Below are positions 1-7,199 of a stretch of 11,673 nt of DNA, piece by piece. Within the stretch, counting starts at the first letter, position 1; every line of letters begins with the position of its first letter. The position numbers were made by a program, and so were the translations under genes. Below the pieces are notes generated by a model. The model searched no databases, had not been told where the DNA came from, and worked only from the letters and a program-made list of their open reading frames with translations. Source of the DNA: Pseudomonas sp. (lineage in GTDB: Bacteria; Pseudomonadota; Gammaproteobacteria; Pseudomonadales; Pseudomonadaceae); the NCBI GenBank assembly GCA_003525045.1, contig DQGF01000478.1, positions 4,864-16,536 of the forward strand, given 5' to 3'.

Positions 1-81
1 TCGCGGGCAAGCCACGCTCCTACAGGTTATCGGTGTTTTTATGATCGATGCATGACCTGTAAGAGCGTGGCTTGCCCGCGA
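1..81. repeat. REP doublet (REPIN) downstream of hbdH
   Basis: Two 27-base arms (1-27 and 55-81) are inverted copies of each other with one mismatch, separated by a 27-base spacer. Each arm carries the Pseudomonas REP core GCGGGCAAGCC followed by GCTCCTACAGG. The pair would fold into a long hairpin in RNA from either strand. It lies 27 bases past the hbdH stop and could end or protect that transcript, but there is no U-tract, so it is not a classical intrinsic terminator. Such doublets are the unit mobilised by RAYT transposases; no RAYT gene is in this window. Confidence 0.9.
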
Positions 82-108
82 AGAAGGATAACGCGGTCTA
101 ATGGCTGA

Positions 109-882
109 TTACTGCGCCAACCACCCACCATCAATATTCCACGCCGCGCCCCGCACCTGACTACCGGCTTCGCTGCACAGAAACAGTACCAGTTCACCCA
201 GTTGCGGCGGTGTCACGAACTCCACCGAAGGTTGCTTCTCGGCCAGCAAGTCATGCTGCGCCTTTTGCGGCTCGACTCCGGTGGCGATGCGATCATCGAT
301 CTGCTTCTGCACCAGCGGAGTCAGTACCCAGCCCGGGCAGATGGCGTTGCAGGTGACGTTCGTCTTGGCCGTTTCCAGCCCGACGACTTTGGTCAAACCG
401 ATCACGCCATGCTTGGCCGCCACGTACGCAGCCTTGCCCACCGACCCGACCAGCCCGTGCACCGAGGCGATATTGATCACCCGTCCCCAGCCTTTGGCGC
501 GCATGCCCGGCAGGCTCAGGCGCGTGCTGTGGAACACCGACGACAAATTGATCGCAATGATCGAATCCCAACGCTCTACGGGAAAGTCTTCCACCGCAGC
601 CACGTGCTGGATGCCGGCGTTGTTGACCAGAATGTCCACGCCGCCGAACTCGCGCTCGGCGTAGGCAATCATTTCGGCAATCTGTGCCGGGTCGCTGACG
701 TCGGCAGGGTGATGGCCGACCTTGCCACCGAATTGCTCGACCTCGGCAATCACCTTGGACGCATCGCCGAAACCGTTGAGGATCAGGTTGGCGCCAGCCT
801 TGGCCAGGCTCAGGGCGATGCCCAGGCCGATGCCGCTGGTGGAACCGGTGACCAGTGCAGTCTTGCCCGAAAGAGTTGTCAT
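109..882 (-). CDS. hbdH: D-3-hydroxybutyrate dehydrogenase (SDR family)
   Basis: This 257-residue cytoplasmic NAD-dependent enzyme of the classical short-chain dehydrogenase family oxidises D-3-hydroxybutyrate to acetoacetate. Visible motifs are the Rossmann glycine motif TGSTSGIG (12-19), NNAG (87-90) and the catalytic tetrad Asn112, Ser140, Tyr153, Lys157. Substrate-pocket residues Gln92, His142, Lys150, Trp185 and Gln194 match, with a constant shift of two, those I recall for the Pseudomonas fragi enzyme, which makes the specific call stronger than a generic SDR. A start five codons upstream (897) is open, but ATG 882 has the Shine-Dalgarno sequence (TGAGG) and gives the usual family N-terminus. 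The stop codon of the preceding permease gene overlaps that Shine-Dalgarno sequence with a 7-base gap between genes, so translation is probably coupled. Confidence 0.93.
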   Translation of the reverse strand: MTTLSGKTALVTGSTSGIGLGIALSLAKAGANLILNGFGDASKVIAEVEQFGGKVGHHPADVSDPAQIAEMIAYAEREFGGVDILVNNAGIQHVAAVEDFPVERWDSIIAINLSSVFHSTRLSLPGMRAKGWGRVINIASVHGLVGSVGKAAYVAAKHGVIGLTKVVGLETAKTNVTCNAICPGWVLTPLVQKQIDDRIATGVEPQKAQHDLLAEKQPSVEFVTPPQLGELVLFLCSEAGSQVRGAAWNIDGGWLAQ

Positions 883-889
883 GAATACC

Positions 890-2281
890 TCACACAATGC
901 CAGTGGCGTAGAAAGTACCGATCACTACAAAGACCGCCAGGGTCTTGATCAGCGTAATACAGAAAATGTCTTTGTAAGCTTCGCGGTGGGTCAGGCCGGT
1001 GACCGCCAGCAAGGTAATCACCGCGCCGTTGTGCGGCAGGGTGTCCATACCGCCACTGGCCATCGCGGCGACCCGGTGCAACACTTCCAGGGGAATGTTG
1101 GCGGCATGGGCCGCGGCGATGAAGTCATTGGCCATGGCCGCCAGGGCAATGCTCATGCCGCCCGACGCCGAACCGGTGATACCGGCCAGCAGGGTCACGG
1201 TAATCGCTTCGTTGACCAGCGGATTGGGAATGCTCTTGAGCCAGTCGGCCAGCACCAGGAAGCCCGGCAAGGAGGCGATCACCGCGCCGAAGCCGTACTC
1301 CGACGCAGTGTTCATCGCCGCCAGCAACGAACCGCTGACTGCACTTCGACTGCCTTCGGCCAACTTGCCGCGAATCGCCTGGAAGCCGAACACCAACACC
1401 ATGATGATGCCGACCAGCAAGGCTGCCTGAACCGCCCAGATCGCCGTGAGTTTGGCGACTTCGGTGGTCACCGGCGCGGCCATGCCCGGCAGCGCGAGGC
1501 TGTGGGTCTTGCCGTACCACTGCGGAATCCACTGGGTAAACAGCAGGTTCATGATGCCGACGGCCAGCAGCGGCGACAGCGCGATCCACGGATTTGGCAG
1601 TTTGATGTCGGCAGCGGTTTCCGGCTCATTGCGCAGGTCGGTGCCATACCCTTCACCGGCACGCTGAGCCTTGTTGCGCTGGCGCTGGAGAAACAGCATG
1701 CCGGCGCAGACCACGAAGATCGAGCCGATCAAACCCAGCCACGGCGCCGCCCATGCCGTGGTGTTGAAGAACGTGCTGGGGATGATGTTCTGGATCTGCG
1801 GCGTGCCGGGCAGGGCGTCCATGGTGAACGAGAACGCACCGAGGGCAATCGTCGCCGGGATCAGGCGTTTGGGGATATTGCTCTGGCGGAACATCTCGGC
1901 GGCAAACGGGTAGACCGCGAACACCACCACAAACAGCGACACGCCGCCGTAGGTGAGCAGGGCGCAGACCAATACGATCACCAGCATCGCCTGGCGAGTG
2001 CCGAGCAGACGAATCGCTGCCGCAACGATAGAGCGCGAGAAACCCGACAGTTCGATCAGCTTGCCGAACACCGCACCGAGCAGAAACACCGGGAAATACA
2101 GTTTGATGAAGCCGACCATTTTTTCCATGAACACCCCAGTGAAGGCAGGGGCGACGGCGGAAGGGTCGGTGAGCAGAACAGCGCCGAGGGCGGCAATCGG
2201 GGCAAAGAGGATAACGCTGTAGCCACGGTAGGCCGCGAGCATCAGCAGCGCGAGGGCTGCCAAGGCAATGATCACACTCAT
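890..2281 (-). CDS. GntP-family permease, probable D-3-hydroxybutyrate transporter
   Basis: This 463-residue inner-membrane protein is hydrophobic along its length, with roughly twelve membrane segments by eye, which is the size and look of the GntP (gluconate:H+ symporter) family. The C-terminal region with GGMDTLPHNGAVITLL near residue 410 is typical of the branch found beside hydroxybutyrate dehydrogenase genes. The same permease-dehydrogenase pair occurs in P. aeruginosa (PA2004-PA2003, from memory), so import of hydroxybutyrate or a similar short hydroxy acid is inferred from context rather than from binding residues. The ATG at 2281 is preceded by GGAG at 7 bases. It is the first gene of the operon and sits about 48 bases downstream of the predicted start site of a sigma-54 promoter. 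The operon's usual sigma-54 activator gene is not in the window. Confidence 0.88.
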   Translation of the reverse strand: MSVIIALAALALLMLAAYRGYSVILFAPIAALGAVLLTDPSAVAPAFTGVFMEKMVGFIKLYFPVFLLGAVFGKLIELSGFSRSIVAAAIRLLGTRQAMLVIVLVCALLTYGGVSLFVVVFAVYPFAAEMFRQSNIPKRLIPATIALGAFSFTMDALPGTPQIQNIIPSTFFNTTAWAAPWLGLIGSIFVVCAGMLFLQRQRNKAQRAGEGYGTDLRNEPETAADIKLPNPWIALSPLLAVGIMNLLFTQWIPQWYGKTHSLALPGMAAPVTTEVAKLTAIWAVQAALLVGIIMVLVFGFQAIRGKLAEGSRSAVSGSLLAAMNTASEYGFGAVIASLPGFLVLADWLKSIPNPLVNEAITVTLLAGITGSASGGMSIALAAMANDFIAAAHAANIPLEVLHRVAAMASGGMDTLPHNGAVITLLAVTGLTHREAYKDIFCITLIKTLAVFVVIGTFYATGIV

Positions 2282-2339
2282 GGTGTGTCTCCTGGATTGT
2301 TATTTTTGTAGAGGTGGATCTTTTGTGGGTGAGGGCTAT

Positions 2340-2355
2340 AGCGAGTTTCGTGCCA
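2340..2355 (-). promoter_or_regulatory. Sigma-54 (-24/-12) promoter of the hydroxybutyrate operon
   Basis: On the minus strand the sequence reads TGGCACG-AAAC-TCGCT. It has a perfect -24 block, the invariant GG and GC exactly ten bases apart, and one deviation in the -12 block (TCGCT for TTGCT/A). The predicted start is near 2329, leaving a leader of about 48 bases with the GGAG ribosome site. AT-rich DNA upstream (2370-2440) contains an inverted pair ACAAAT (2392-2397) / ATTTGT (2414-2419) that might bind the activator, but this is weak. Confidence 0.75.
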
Positions 2356-2440
2356 TCAGTGCAACCTATTGAAATATAAGGGTATTTATTTACAAATGAG
2401 AAGATTTTGAATTATTTGTCTTCGTTTTGAGATTTTTGGT

Positions 2441-2482
2441 GGCGAGGCGGGCGCCTTCGCGGGCAAGCCTCGCTCCTACAGG
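2441..2482. repeat. Single REP element at the 3' end of fliK
   Basis: Bases 2456-2482 are the same REP type as arm 1 of the doublet at the window start and the copy at 6412-6438. A flanking GCGAGGC (2442-2448) can pair with GCCTCGC (2467-2473), so the fliK transcript would end in a GC-rich hairpin. The REP begins four bases past the fliK stop codon. It may insulate fliK from the hydroxybutyrate operon transcribed in the same direction. Confidence 0.85.
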
Positions 2483-2485
2483 GGG

Positions 2486-3811
2486 CTAGGCGTAGTAGTC
2501 GACGGCGCTGGAGCCGATGACGCTGGTTGTGCTGGCGGCCACTTCGGCGACTGTTGGCGCAATCTCGTCGTCCATGGAGTCGAGGCGACCGCCACTGGCG
2601 CTAGTGCGCCCGCTCTGACTCTGTTGAGCCTGTTCCTGCCCTTGCTGAGAGCCCCGAGACTGGTCGGAAACGTTGACGTCGACCTGGCCCATGCCCTGCT
2701 GCGCAAACATGTCGCGCAAGCGATGCATCTGTCCGTCCAGTGCTTCGCGAACGCTGGGATGCGCGCTCATGAAGGTGATCTGGGTCTGCTGGTCCGGCAC
2801 CATGTTCACTCGAATGTCGAGGCGTCCCAGTTCGGCCGGTTGCAACTGAATGTCGGCCGCCTTGAGGTTGGCGCTGGAGAGGTACATGACCCGGTTCACC
2901 ACTTCCTCTGTCCAGCCATTTTGATGCATGGCGATCGGCTGGTTCACCGGCAACGCGTTAGCGGTTTTCGGCGTGGCCGCCTGGGTCAGCGCCGCCAGGC
3001 GGCTGGCGAAATCGTCGACACGGGTATCGCTGCTGGCGGACTTCAAGTCCTTCAAGCCGTCATCAATCAGGCCGCTGAAGGCCTTGTCACCGCCCTGGGT
3101 GCTGTCCTTGTCAGCCTGCACGTCGAGCATGCTCGCCATGCCCGCGACGAAGTTCTGCGTCGAAGTCGGCTCGCCGTCGGCCTCGGCCAAGGTCGAGGTC
3201 GAGGTCGGCGGCGCTTTTTGCTGAGCCTGACTGGAAGCGGAAACGTGCCCGCTCTGTTCCATGGCCATACGCAGGGCTGGCAGGGCATCAAGGGGGTCGG
3301 CTTGCGGATCGAACTCGGTGTCAGCGATGACGGCGGCCGGCGTCGTTGCCGCAACAACCAGCTGTTCGCCCAGAGATTGTACGGCGTCAACCACTGGCGG
3401 AGTTTGCGCAACGAGAGTGGCCGCTACAGGATCGACGGTTGGGCCACCCGCCGCCACCTCGGCGACAAGGGTATCAGCGGCATCCGACCCCTCGTCGGCG
3501 GTCTTGTCGTCGGCCACCGGTTTATCGGCGGGCAAGGATTTGCCGCTATCGGCAACGGCCGGTTTCGCGGCGGCAGTCTTGTCGTGGCTGACGTCCTTTT
3601 TGCCCGGCCCCTCCGCGGCGTTGTCACGCATTGGCCTGGACGGCCCGTCGGTCACTGCAAAAGGTTTGTTCGGAGCCTGATCGGCGTAGACCTTAGCGAA
3701 GCTGGATGCCTTGTCCCCGCGTTCGGCGACCTGCGCCGGTGTATTGGCGCAAGCCGCTTTGGCCTTGGCTTGGGCGGCGGCCTGGAGAAGAATATTGGGG
3801 GTAACGGACAT
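2486..3811 (-). CDS. fliK: Flagellar hook-length control protein FliK
   Basis: This 441-residue protein sets flagellar hook length: it is exported while the hook grows and then switches export specificity through FlhB. Residues 1-290 are Ala/Asp/Lys/Thr-rich and low in complexity, as expected for the secreted ruler region, and carry no recognisable fold. Residues about 295-385 form the conserved C-terminal Flg_hook domain, with QLQPAELGRLDIRV (322-335), the predicted helix SVREALDGQMHRLRDMF (353-369) and QVDVNV (376-381). A Gln/Ser-rich tail follows. The ATG at 3811 has GGAG at 8 bases. It is last in the hsbA-hsbR-hptB-fliK series, 83 bases after the hptB stop, and has a sigma-54-type promoter of its own. 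No fliL, fliM or fliJ is adjacent here. The 405-residue open frame on the opposite strand is a GC-rich shadow. Confidence 0.93.
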   Translation of the reverse strand: MSVTPNILLQAAAQAKAKAACANTPAQVAERGDKASSFAKVYADQAPNKPFAVTDGPSRPMRDNAAEGPGKKDVSHDKTAAAKPAVADSGKSLPADKPVADDKTADEGSDAADTLVAEVAAGGPTVDPVAATLVAQTPPVVDAVQSLGEQLVVAATTPAAVIADTEFDPQADPLDALPALRMAMEQSGHVSASSQAQQKAPPTSTSTLAEADGEPTSTQNFVAGMASMLDVQADKDSTQGGDKAFSGLIDDGLKDLKSASSDTRVDDFASRLAALTQAATPKTANALPVNQPIAMHQNGWTEEVVNRVMYLSSANLKAADIQLQPAELGRLDIRVNMVPDQQTQITFMSAHPSVREALDGQMHRLRDMFAQQGMGQVDVNVSDQSRGSQQGQEQAQQSQSGRTSASGGRLDSMDDEIAPTVAEVAASTTSVIGSSAVDYYA

Positions 3812-3861
3812 GAAACGGTCTCCGCTGCACTGGGATCGTAGGTACAGTTGCCGGAGAAGTC

Positions 3862-3877
3862 TGCAAAGGTCGCGCCA
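3862..3877 (-). promoter_or_regulatory. Sigma-54 (-24/-12) promoter of fliK
   Basis: The minus strand reads TGGCGCG-ACCT-TTGCA: the GG and GC dinucleotides are ten bases apart, the -12 block is perfect and there is one deviation in the -24 block. The predicted start is near 3851, about 40 bases before the fliK ATG. It begins just inside the short gap after hptB. Flagellar structural genes in Pseudomonas are commonly under RpoN with FleQ, so independent control of fliK from the regulatory genes upstream fits; which activator acts here is inferred. Confidence 0.75.
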
Positions 3878-3894
3878 GGTTTGCGTTAAACCCG

Positions 3895-4263
3895 CTAACA
3901 GCGCCGGACGATCACATTGGCCGAAAGAGAGCGCTCGCGTTCCGCTTCATAAAGAGACCGGACAACGCTGAACTCACGGTCTATTTCATCGACGAGTTTT
4001 TCAATTCCAATGAGTTTTTCGCGCTTGGCCTGCTGTTCCAGCTCACCACACAGCTCGGCAAGGTGAATCGCGCCCATATTGCTGCTACTGCCCTTGAAAC
4101 TATGGGCAGCATTCATCAGTTGCGCGGCATCTTCAGCTTTTCGCAAGACGCACAAACGCTCTTCAGAGTCGGCGAGAAAGGTATCCAGCAACGACGGATA
4201 CTCATCCTCCATAACCTCTTGCAACGCGCTTAGCACGTCGCGGTCCAGATGTGTGTCAGCCAC
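3895..4263 (-). CDS. hptB: Histidine phosphotransfer protein HptB
   Basis: This is a 122-residue single-domain Hpt protein. The phosphorylated histidine is His54 in the motif AAHSFKGSSSNMGA (52-65), followed by the ELCGELE helix (about 70-76). In P. aeruginosa HptB takes phosphate from hybrid kinases (RetS, PA1611, ErcS', SagS) and passes it to the receiver domain of HsbR, its neighbour here, thereby influencing swarming, biofilm formation and the Gac/Rsm output. The start is GTG at 4263, chosen because a strong AAGGAG lies 7 bases upstream; no better ATG exists. The gene follows hsbR by 30 bases and is probably co-transcribed with it. The stop is TAG. Confidence 0.9.
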   Translation of the reverse strand: MADTHLDRDVLSALQEVMEDEYPSLLDTFLADSEERLCVLRKAEDAAQLMNAAHSFKGSSSNMGAIHLAELCGELEQQAKREKLIGIEKLVDEIDREFSVVRSLYEAERERSLSANVIVRRC

Positions 4264-4293
4264 TTGCTCACTCCTTGATCAAGAATGCGTGGA

Positions 4294-6009
4294 TTATGCC
4301 AGAGCCTCCCAGAAAAATTCCACGCGGGCACTTCGACCATCGTCGGACCAGCTGGCATTACGGCTCAACTGACGGATCAGACTGACGCCACGCCCTGACA
4401 GACGGACACCATCAGCGGGTCGCCCCAGCACTCGTTCGACATCAAAACCCTTGCCGCTGTCTTCGACGCGAACCGTCAGGCAACCGCCCTCGCCCTTCGG
4501 TGTCACCTGCAAATGCACCCGAACAAAGCCATCCTGCAACTCATCCAGGCGCGTATTGCGCTGTTGATAATAGCGGGTAAAACCGGAGGCATCCCGTTTG
4601 AGGCTCGAGTCCAGGCCCAGCACGCCATGCTCCAGGGCGTTGGAATACAGTTCAGCCAGCACGCTGTAGAGTGCCCCGCTTTGCGCGCGCAGACCATGGA
4701 CCTCAAGCAGCAACTGCAACAGATAGGGCAGCGGATTGAAGCGCTTGAGCGTGGCGGCGCGAAACTCGAAACTCAACGACCAGTCCAGCGGGCAGGACTG
4801 GCCACTGTCGGAATACACCATCGCCGGCGGGCTCACCTGGGCCGCTTCCAGCAAGCTGACCTCGACCATACTGACATCGTCCCGGGCTTCGCCGCGAAAG
4901 TCCCGCAGCGCCTGCTCGATCTCTGCGAATAACTCATCAGGCTGACGATTGGCGGCAAACACCTGTTGCAGTCGCTCGACACCAAACAGTTGTTCGTTGG
5001 CATCACAGGTATCGATCACACCGTCGGACAACAGGAAAACCCGATCGCCGATCGCCATCGGGAACACTTCGGTGCGATCGTCAAAAGTTTGCGGACTCAG
5101 CACGCCGAGCGGTAAATGCCGAGCCTTGAGCGGCGTGCGCTCACCCTTGGCGACGCTGTGCAGGTAACCGTCCGGCATCCCGCCGTTCCACACCTCTACC
5201 GAGCGCCGCTGAAAACTCAGGCACAGCAGCGTGGCACAACAGAACATGTCCACTGGCAGGATGCGCTTGAGCTTGGCATTCATCTCGCGCAGGGTTTCGG
5301 ACAGGCCGTAGCCCTTGGCGGTCATGCCGTAGAAGACTTCGGCCAGGGGCATGGCCCCGACAGCCGCCGGCAAACCATGGCCGGTGAAATCTCCGAGCAA
5401 CACGTGCATGTCGCCGGCCGGAGTGAACGCGGCCAGCAGCAGGTCGCCGTTGAACAGCGCATAGGGCGATTGCAGATAGCGGATATTGCGGGCGTTCAGA
5501 CAGCCGGAATGGGCGACCTTGTCGAACACCGCCTTGGCCACGCGTTGTTCATTGAGCAGATGGTCGTGGTGCCGGGCGATCTGGTCACGCTGTTGCAACA
5601 CGGTGGCTTGCAACCGGCGCAAGCGGTCCATCGCCTTGATTTTGGCGGCGAGGATCACCTGGTTGTAAGGCTTCGCCAGAAAGTCGTCACCCCCGGCCTC
5701 CAGGCAACGAGCCAGGGCTTCGCTTTCGGTGAGCGAGGTCAGAAAGATGATCGGCACCAGGGTTTCCCCGGCCAGCGCCTTGATCTGCCGCGCCGCCTCG
5801 AAGCCGTCCATCACCGGCATCATTGCGTCCATCAACACCAATTGCGGGCGTTGCTGACGAAACGCCTCGACCGCCTCGGCACCGTTGGCGGCCGTCAGCA
5901 CCTCATGGCCCTGGCGCCGGACGATGCTCGACAGCAGCATGCGATCGGCCGCGCTGTCTTCGACGATGAGGATCGTCAGTGACTCGAACAACGATTGCAT
6001 GGCAGTCAC
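4294..6009 (-). CDS. hsbR: Response regulator with PP2C phosphatase and HATPase domains (HsbR)
   Basis: This 571-residue cytoplasmic protein has three parts. Residues 10-125 are a receiver domain with acidic Asp18, phospho-acceptor Asp61 (LMDAMMP), Thr91 and Lys113 (AKPY). Residues about 185-390 are a PP2C/SpoIIE-type phosphatase with metal-binding motifs GDFTGHG (206-212), LSDGVID (327-333) and DD (377-378). Residues about 440-570 are an HATPase/anti-sigma-kinase-like domain with N-box ELYSNALEHG (453-462), G1 VEDSGKG (515-521) and SGRGVSLI (538-545). In P. aeruginosa HsbR uses these two activities to phosphorylate or dephosphorylate HsbA, controlled by HptB. The frame opens with GTG at 6009, overlapping the hsbA stop by 4 bases; an ATG three codons later (6000) is equally possible. 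Neither has a clear Shine-Dalgarno sequence, so coupling to hsbA is likely. Confidence 0.92.
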   Translation of the reverse strand: MTAMQSLFESLTILIVEDSAADRMLLSSIVRRQGHEVLTAANGAEAVEAFRQQRPQLVLMDAMMPVMDGFEAARQIKALAGETLVPIIFLTSLTESEALARCLEAGGDDFLAKPYNQVILAAKIKAMDRLRRLQATVLQQRDQIARHHDHLLNEQRVAKAVFDKVAHSGCLNARNIRYLQSPYALFNGDLLLAAFTPAGDMHVLLGDFTGHGLPAAVGAMPLAEVFYGMTAKGYGLSETLREMNAKLKRILPVDMFCCATLLCLSFQRRSVEVWNGGMPDGYLHSVAKGERTPLKARHLPLGVLSPQTFDDRTEVFPMAIGDRVFLLSDGVIDTCDANEQLFGVERLQQVFAANRQPDELFAEIEQALRDFRGEARDDVSMVEVSLLEAAQVSPPAMVYSDSGQSCPLDWSLSFEFRAATLKRFNPLPYLLQLLLEVHGLRAQSGALYSVLAELYSNALEHGVLGLDSSLKRDASGFTRYYQQRNTRLDELQDGFVRVHLQVTPKGEGGCLTVRVEDSGKGFDVERVLGRPADGVRLSGRGVSLIRQLSRNASWSDDGRSARVEFFWEALA

Positions 6010-6311
6010 GCCACGTCGAAGATCTGTTCGAAGTTGGAGATGGCGAGAATCTTGCGCACATCTGCATTGGCGTTGGTCAACGTGATCTCGGCATTTTCGC
6101 CGCCGGCGTGATCACGTAACAGCAACAACATGCCGAGCGCTGAACTGTCGAGGTAGGTGGCGTCCTTCAGGTTCACTTCGAAGGACTCGGGTTTTGGCTC
6201 AAGTTTTTCGTAAGACTCACGAAACTCCTGATGCTTGGCGAAATCGAATCGTCCCTTGATCGATATCGTCAGCTTTTGTCCATCTTGGGATACTTCTGAA
6301 ACAACTGACAT
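6006..6311 (-). CDS. hsbA: Anti-anti-sigma factor HsbA (STAS domain)
   Basis: This 101-residue single STAS-domain protein has the conserved phosphorylation loop YLDSSALGMLLLL (53-65). Ser56 matches the residue I recall as phosphorylated in P. aeruginosa HsbA. Unphosphorylated HsbA there binds the anti-sigma factor FlgM and so frees FliA; phosphorylated HsbA acts with the diguanylate cyclase HsbD. The longer open frame begins at 6422, but ATG 6311 has AAGGA at 8 bases and starts the normal family N-terminus, whereas the extra residues are Pro/Arg-rich leader translation running up to the REP. It is the first gene of the hsbA-hsbR-hptB series and overlaps hsbR by 4 bases. I could not find a convincing promoter in the 100 bases upstream. 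Confidence 0.9.
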   Translation of the reverse strand: MSVVSEVSQDGQKLTISIKGRFDFAKHQEFRESYEKLEPKPESFEVNLKDATYLDSSALGMLLLLRDHAGGENAEITLTNANADVRKILAISNFEQIFDVA

Positions 6312-6411
6312 GAACGGCTTCCTTGTCATTGGCGAACGTATGAGTAGAAGGTTTAGCACCTGCCGGGGACGGGGGCAAGGCGGGAAAAGTTGTGCAGTCT
6401 GGGAAATCGCG

Positions 6412-6438
6412 TTCGCGGGCAAGCCTCGCTCCTACAGG
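6412..6438. repeat. REP element overlapping the end of yceH
   Basis: A 27-base REP identical to the one at 2456-2482 overlaps the last codon and TAG stop of yceH, which lie within its CCTGTAGG end (minus strand). It lies between yceH and hsbA and may end or stabilise the yceH mRNA. Confidence 0.87.
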
Positions 6439-7076
6439 TGTGCCAGACGTTCTTCCAGCGCCGCAATCCGCGCTTCCAGCTCTTCGATCCGCTCTAGCGA
6501 CACACCGCTGCCGGCGCCGCGTTCCACCGGATTCTGCCGTGCAGTCAGGATCACCTCGATATCCGCCGGATCACCCAATGCGTGCATGTAGCGGTCTTCA
6601 CGCTGCCCGGCCTGGCGCGGAATCAGCAGCGCCAATCCGCGGGCAATCAACCGTTCCAGCTGATGCACCACCTGCTCGGTGTCTTCGAATTCATGCATGC
6701 GGCCGCTGCGGGTCAGCAGTTCATTGACTGTCTGCGGGCCGCGCAGGAACAGCAAGCCCGCGAGAATGACTTGGGCCGGCACCAGTTCCAGCGCCTTGTC
6801 GACCTTGTGTTCCCAGCGATCGGCACGGCTGCCCATCACCAGCTTGGTAAACCCGCGACCTTCAAGGGCGCGCAGGCTCTGGCCGACCTGACCCTGGGTA
6901 AGGTTCATCACCGGCTCGCGGCTGGTTTTCTGGTTGCAGGCGATCACCAGGGCATTGAGGGTCAGCGGATACGTTTCCGGGCTGGTGGCCTGTTTCTCGA
7001 TCAGCGAACCCAGAATGCGGATTTCCGTGCTGTTGAGTCGCGGCTCGTCGAAGGTCGTCTCTTGCTCAGTATTCAT
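6432..7076 (-). CDS. yceH: YceH family protein (DUF480 / UPF0502)
   Basis: This 214-residue cytoplasmic protein is close to the 215 residues of E. coli YceH. The N-terminal part has the family signature: [13 protein letters not shown] (about 17-29), [16 protein letters not shown] (about 37-52) and SREPVM. The family folds as two winged-helix domains, so a DNA- or RNA-binding role is possible, but no function is established. The C-terminus is a short heptad-like coiled coil (about residues 195-214) that runs into a REP, where the stop codon is. The ATG at 7076 has AAGGA at 9 bases. It is transcribed divergently from the glycosyltransferase cassette and in the same direction as hsbA, 120 bases apart; a functional link to either is not shown. 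Confidence 0.9.
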   Translation of the reverse strand: MNTEQETTFDEPRLNSTEIRILGSLIEKQATSPETYPLTLNALVIACNQKTSREPVMNLTQGQVGQSLRALEGRGFTKLVMGSRADRWEHKVDKALELVPAQVILAGLLFLRGPQTVNELLTRSGRMHEFEDTEQVVHQLERLIARGLALLIPRQAGQREDRYMHALGDPADIEVILTARQNPVERGAGSGVSLERIEELEARIAALEERLAHL

Positions 7077-7121
7077 GATTCTGCATCCTTACCAGGTTCA
7101 CATTCTTCTGTGCTGGCATGC

Positions 7122-7149
7122 ACTTTAGATTGGCGTGCGCCAATGGCAA
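7122..7149 (-). promoter_or_regulatory. Predicted sigma-70 promoter of yceH
   Basis: On the minus strand a -35 TTGCCA (7144-7149) and a -10 TAAAGT (7122-7127) are 16 bases apart, with 5 and 4 of 6 consensus bases. The start would fall near 7115, giving a leader of about 40 bases to the yceH ATG. Confidence 0.5.
7129..7144. promoter_or_regulatory. Perfect 16-bp inverted repeat, possible operator
   Basis: ATTGGCG-TG-CGCCAAT has 7-base arms around a 2-base centre and fills almost exactly the spacer of the predicted yceH promoter. The position is typical for a repressor operator. I do not recognise the binding protein. Confidence 0.45.
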
Positions 7150-7199
7150 CTGAATTCGTCGCTCCACCCCGGCAACTGTCATAAAACCTACATGACCCC

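Noticed and set aside
722..2311. 529-codon open frame on the plus strand opposite the permease gene
   Set aside because: It is His/Gln/Arg-rich low-complexity translation of the antisense strand of a clearly recognisable GntP gene, a common artefact in GC-rich Pseudomonas DNA.
2624..3841. 405-codon plus-strand frame opposite fliK
   Set aside because: No domain, no ribosome site, and the opposite strand encodes the conserved FliK C-terminal domain.
5116..5982. 288-codon plus-strand frame opposite hsbR
   Set aside because: It mirrors the third-position GC bias of hsbR; the hsbR receiver and phosphatase motifs are unambiguous.
6326..6355. FliA (sigma-28)-like promoter upstream of hsbA: TAAA then GCCAATGA on the minus strand
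   Set aside because: The gap between the two blocks is 18 bases, about three longer than the usual spacing, and the -10 block has mismatches. I cannot support it.
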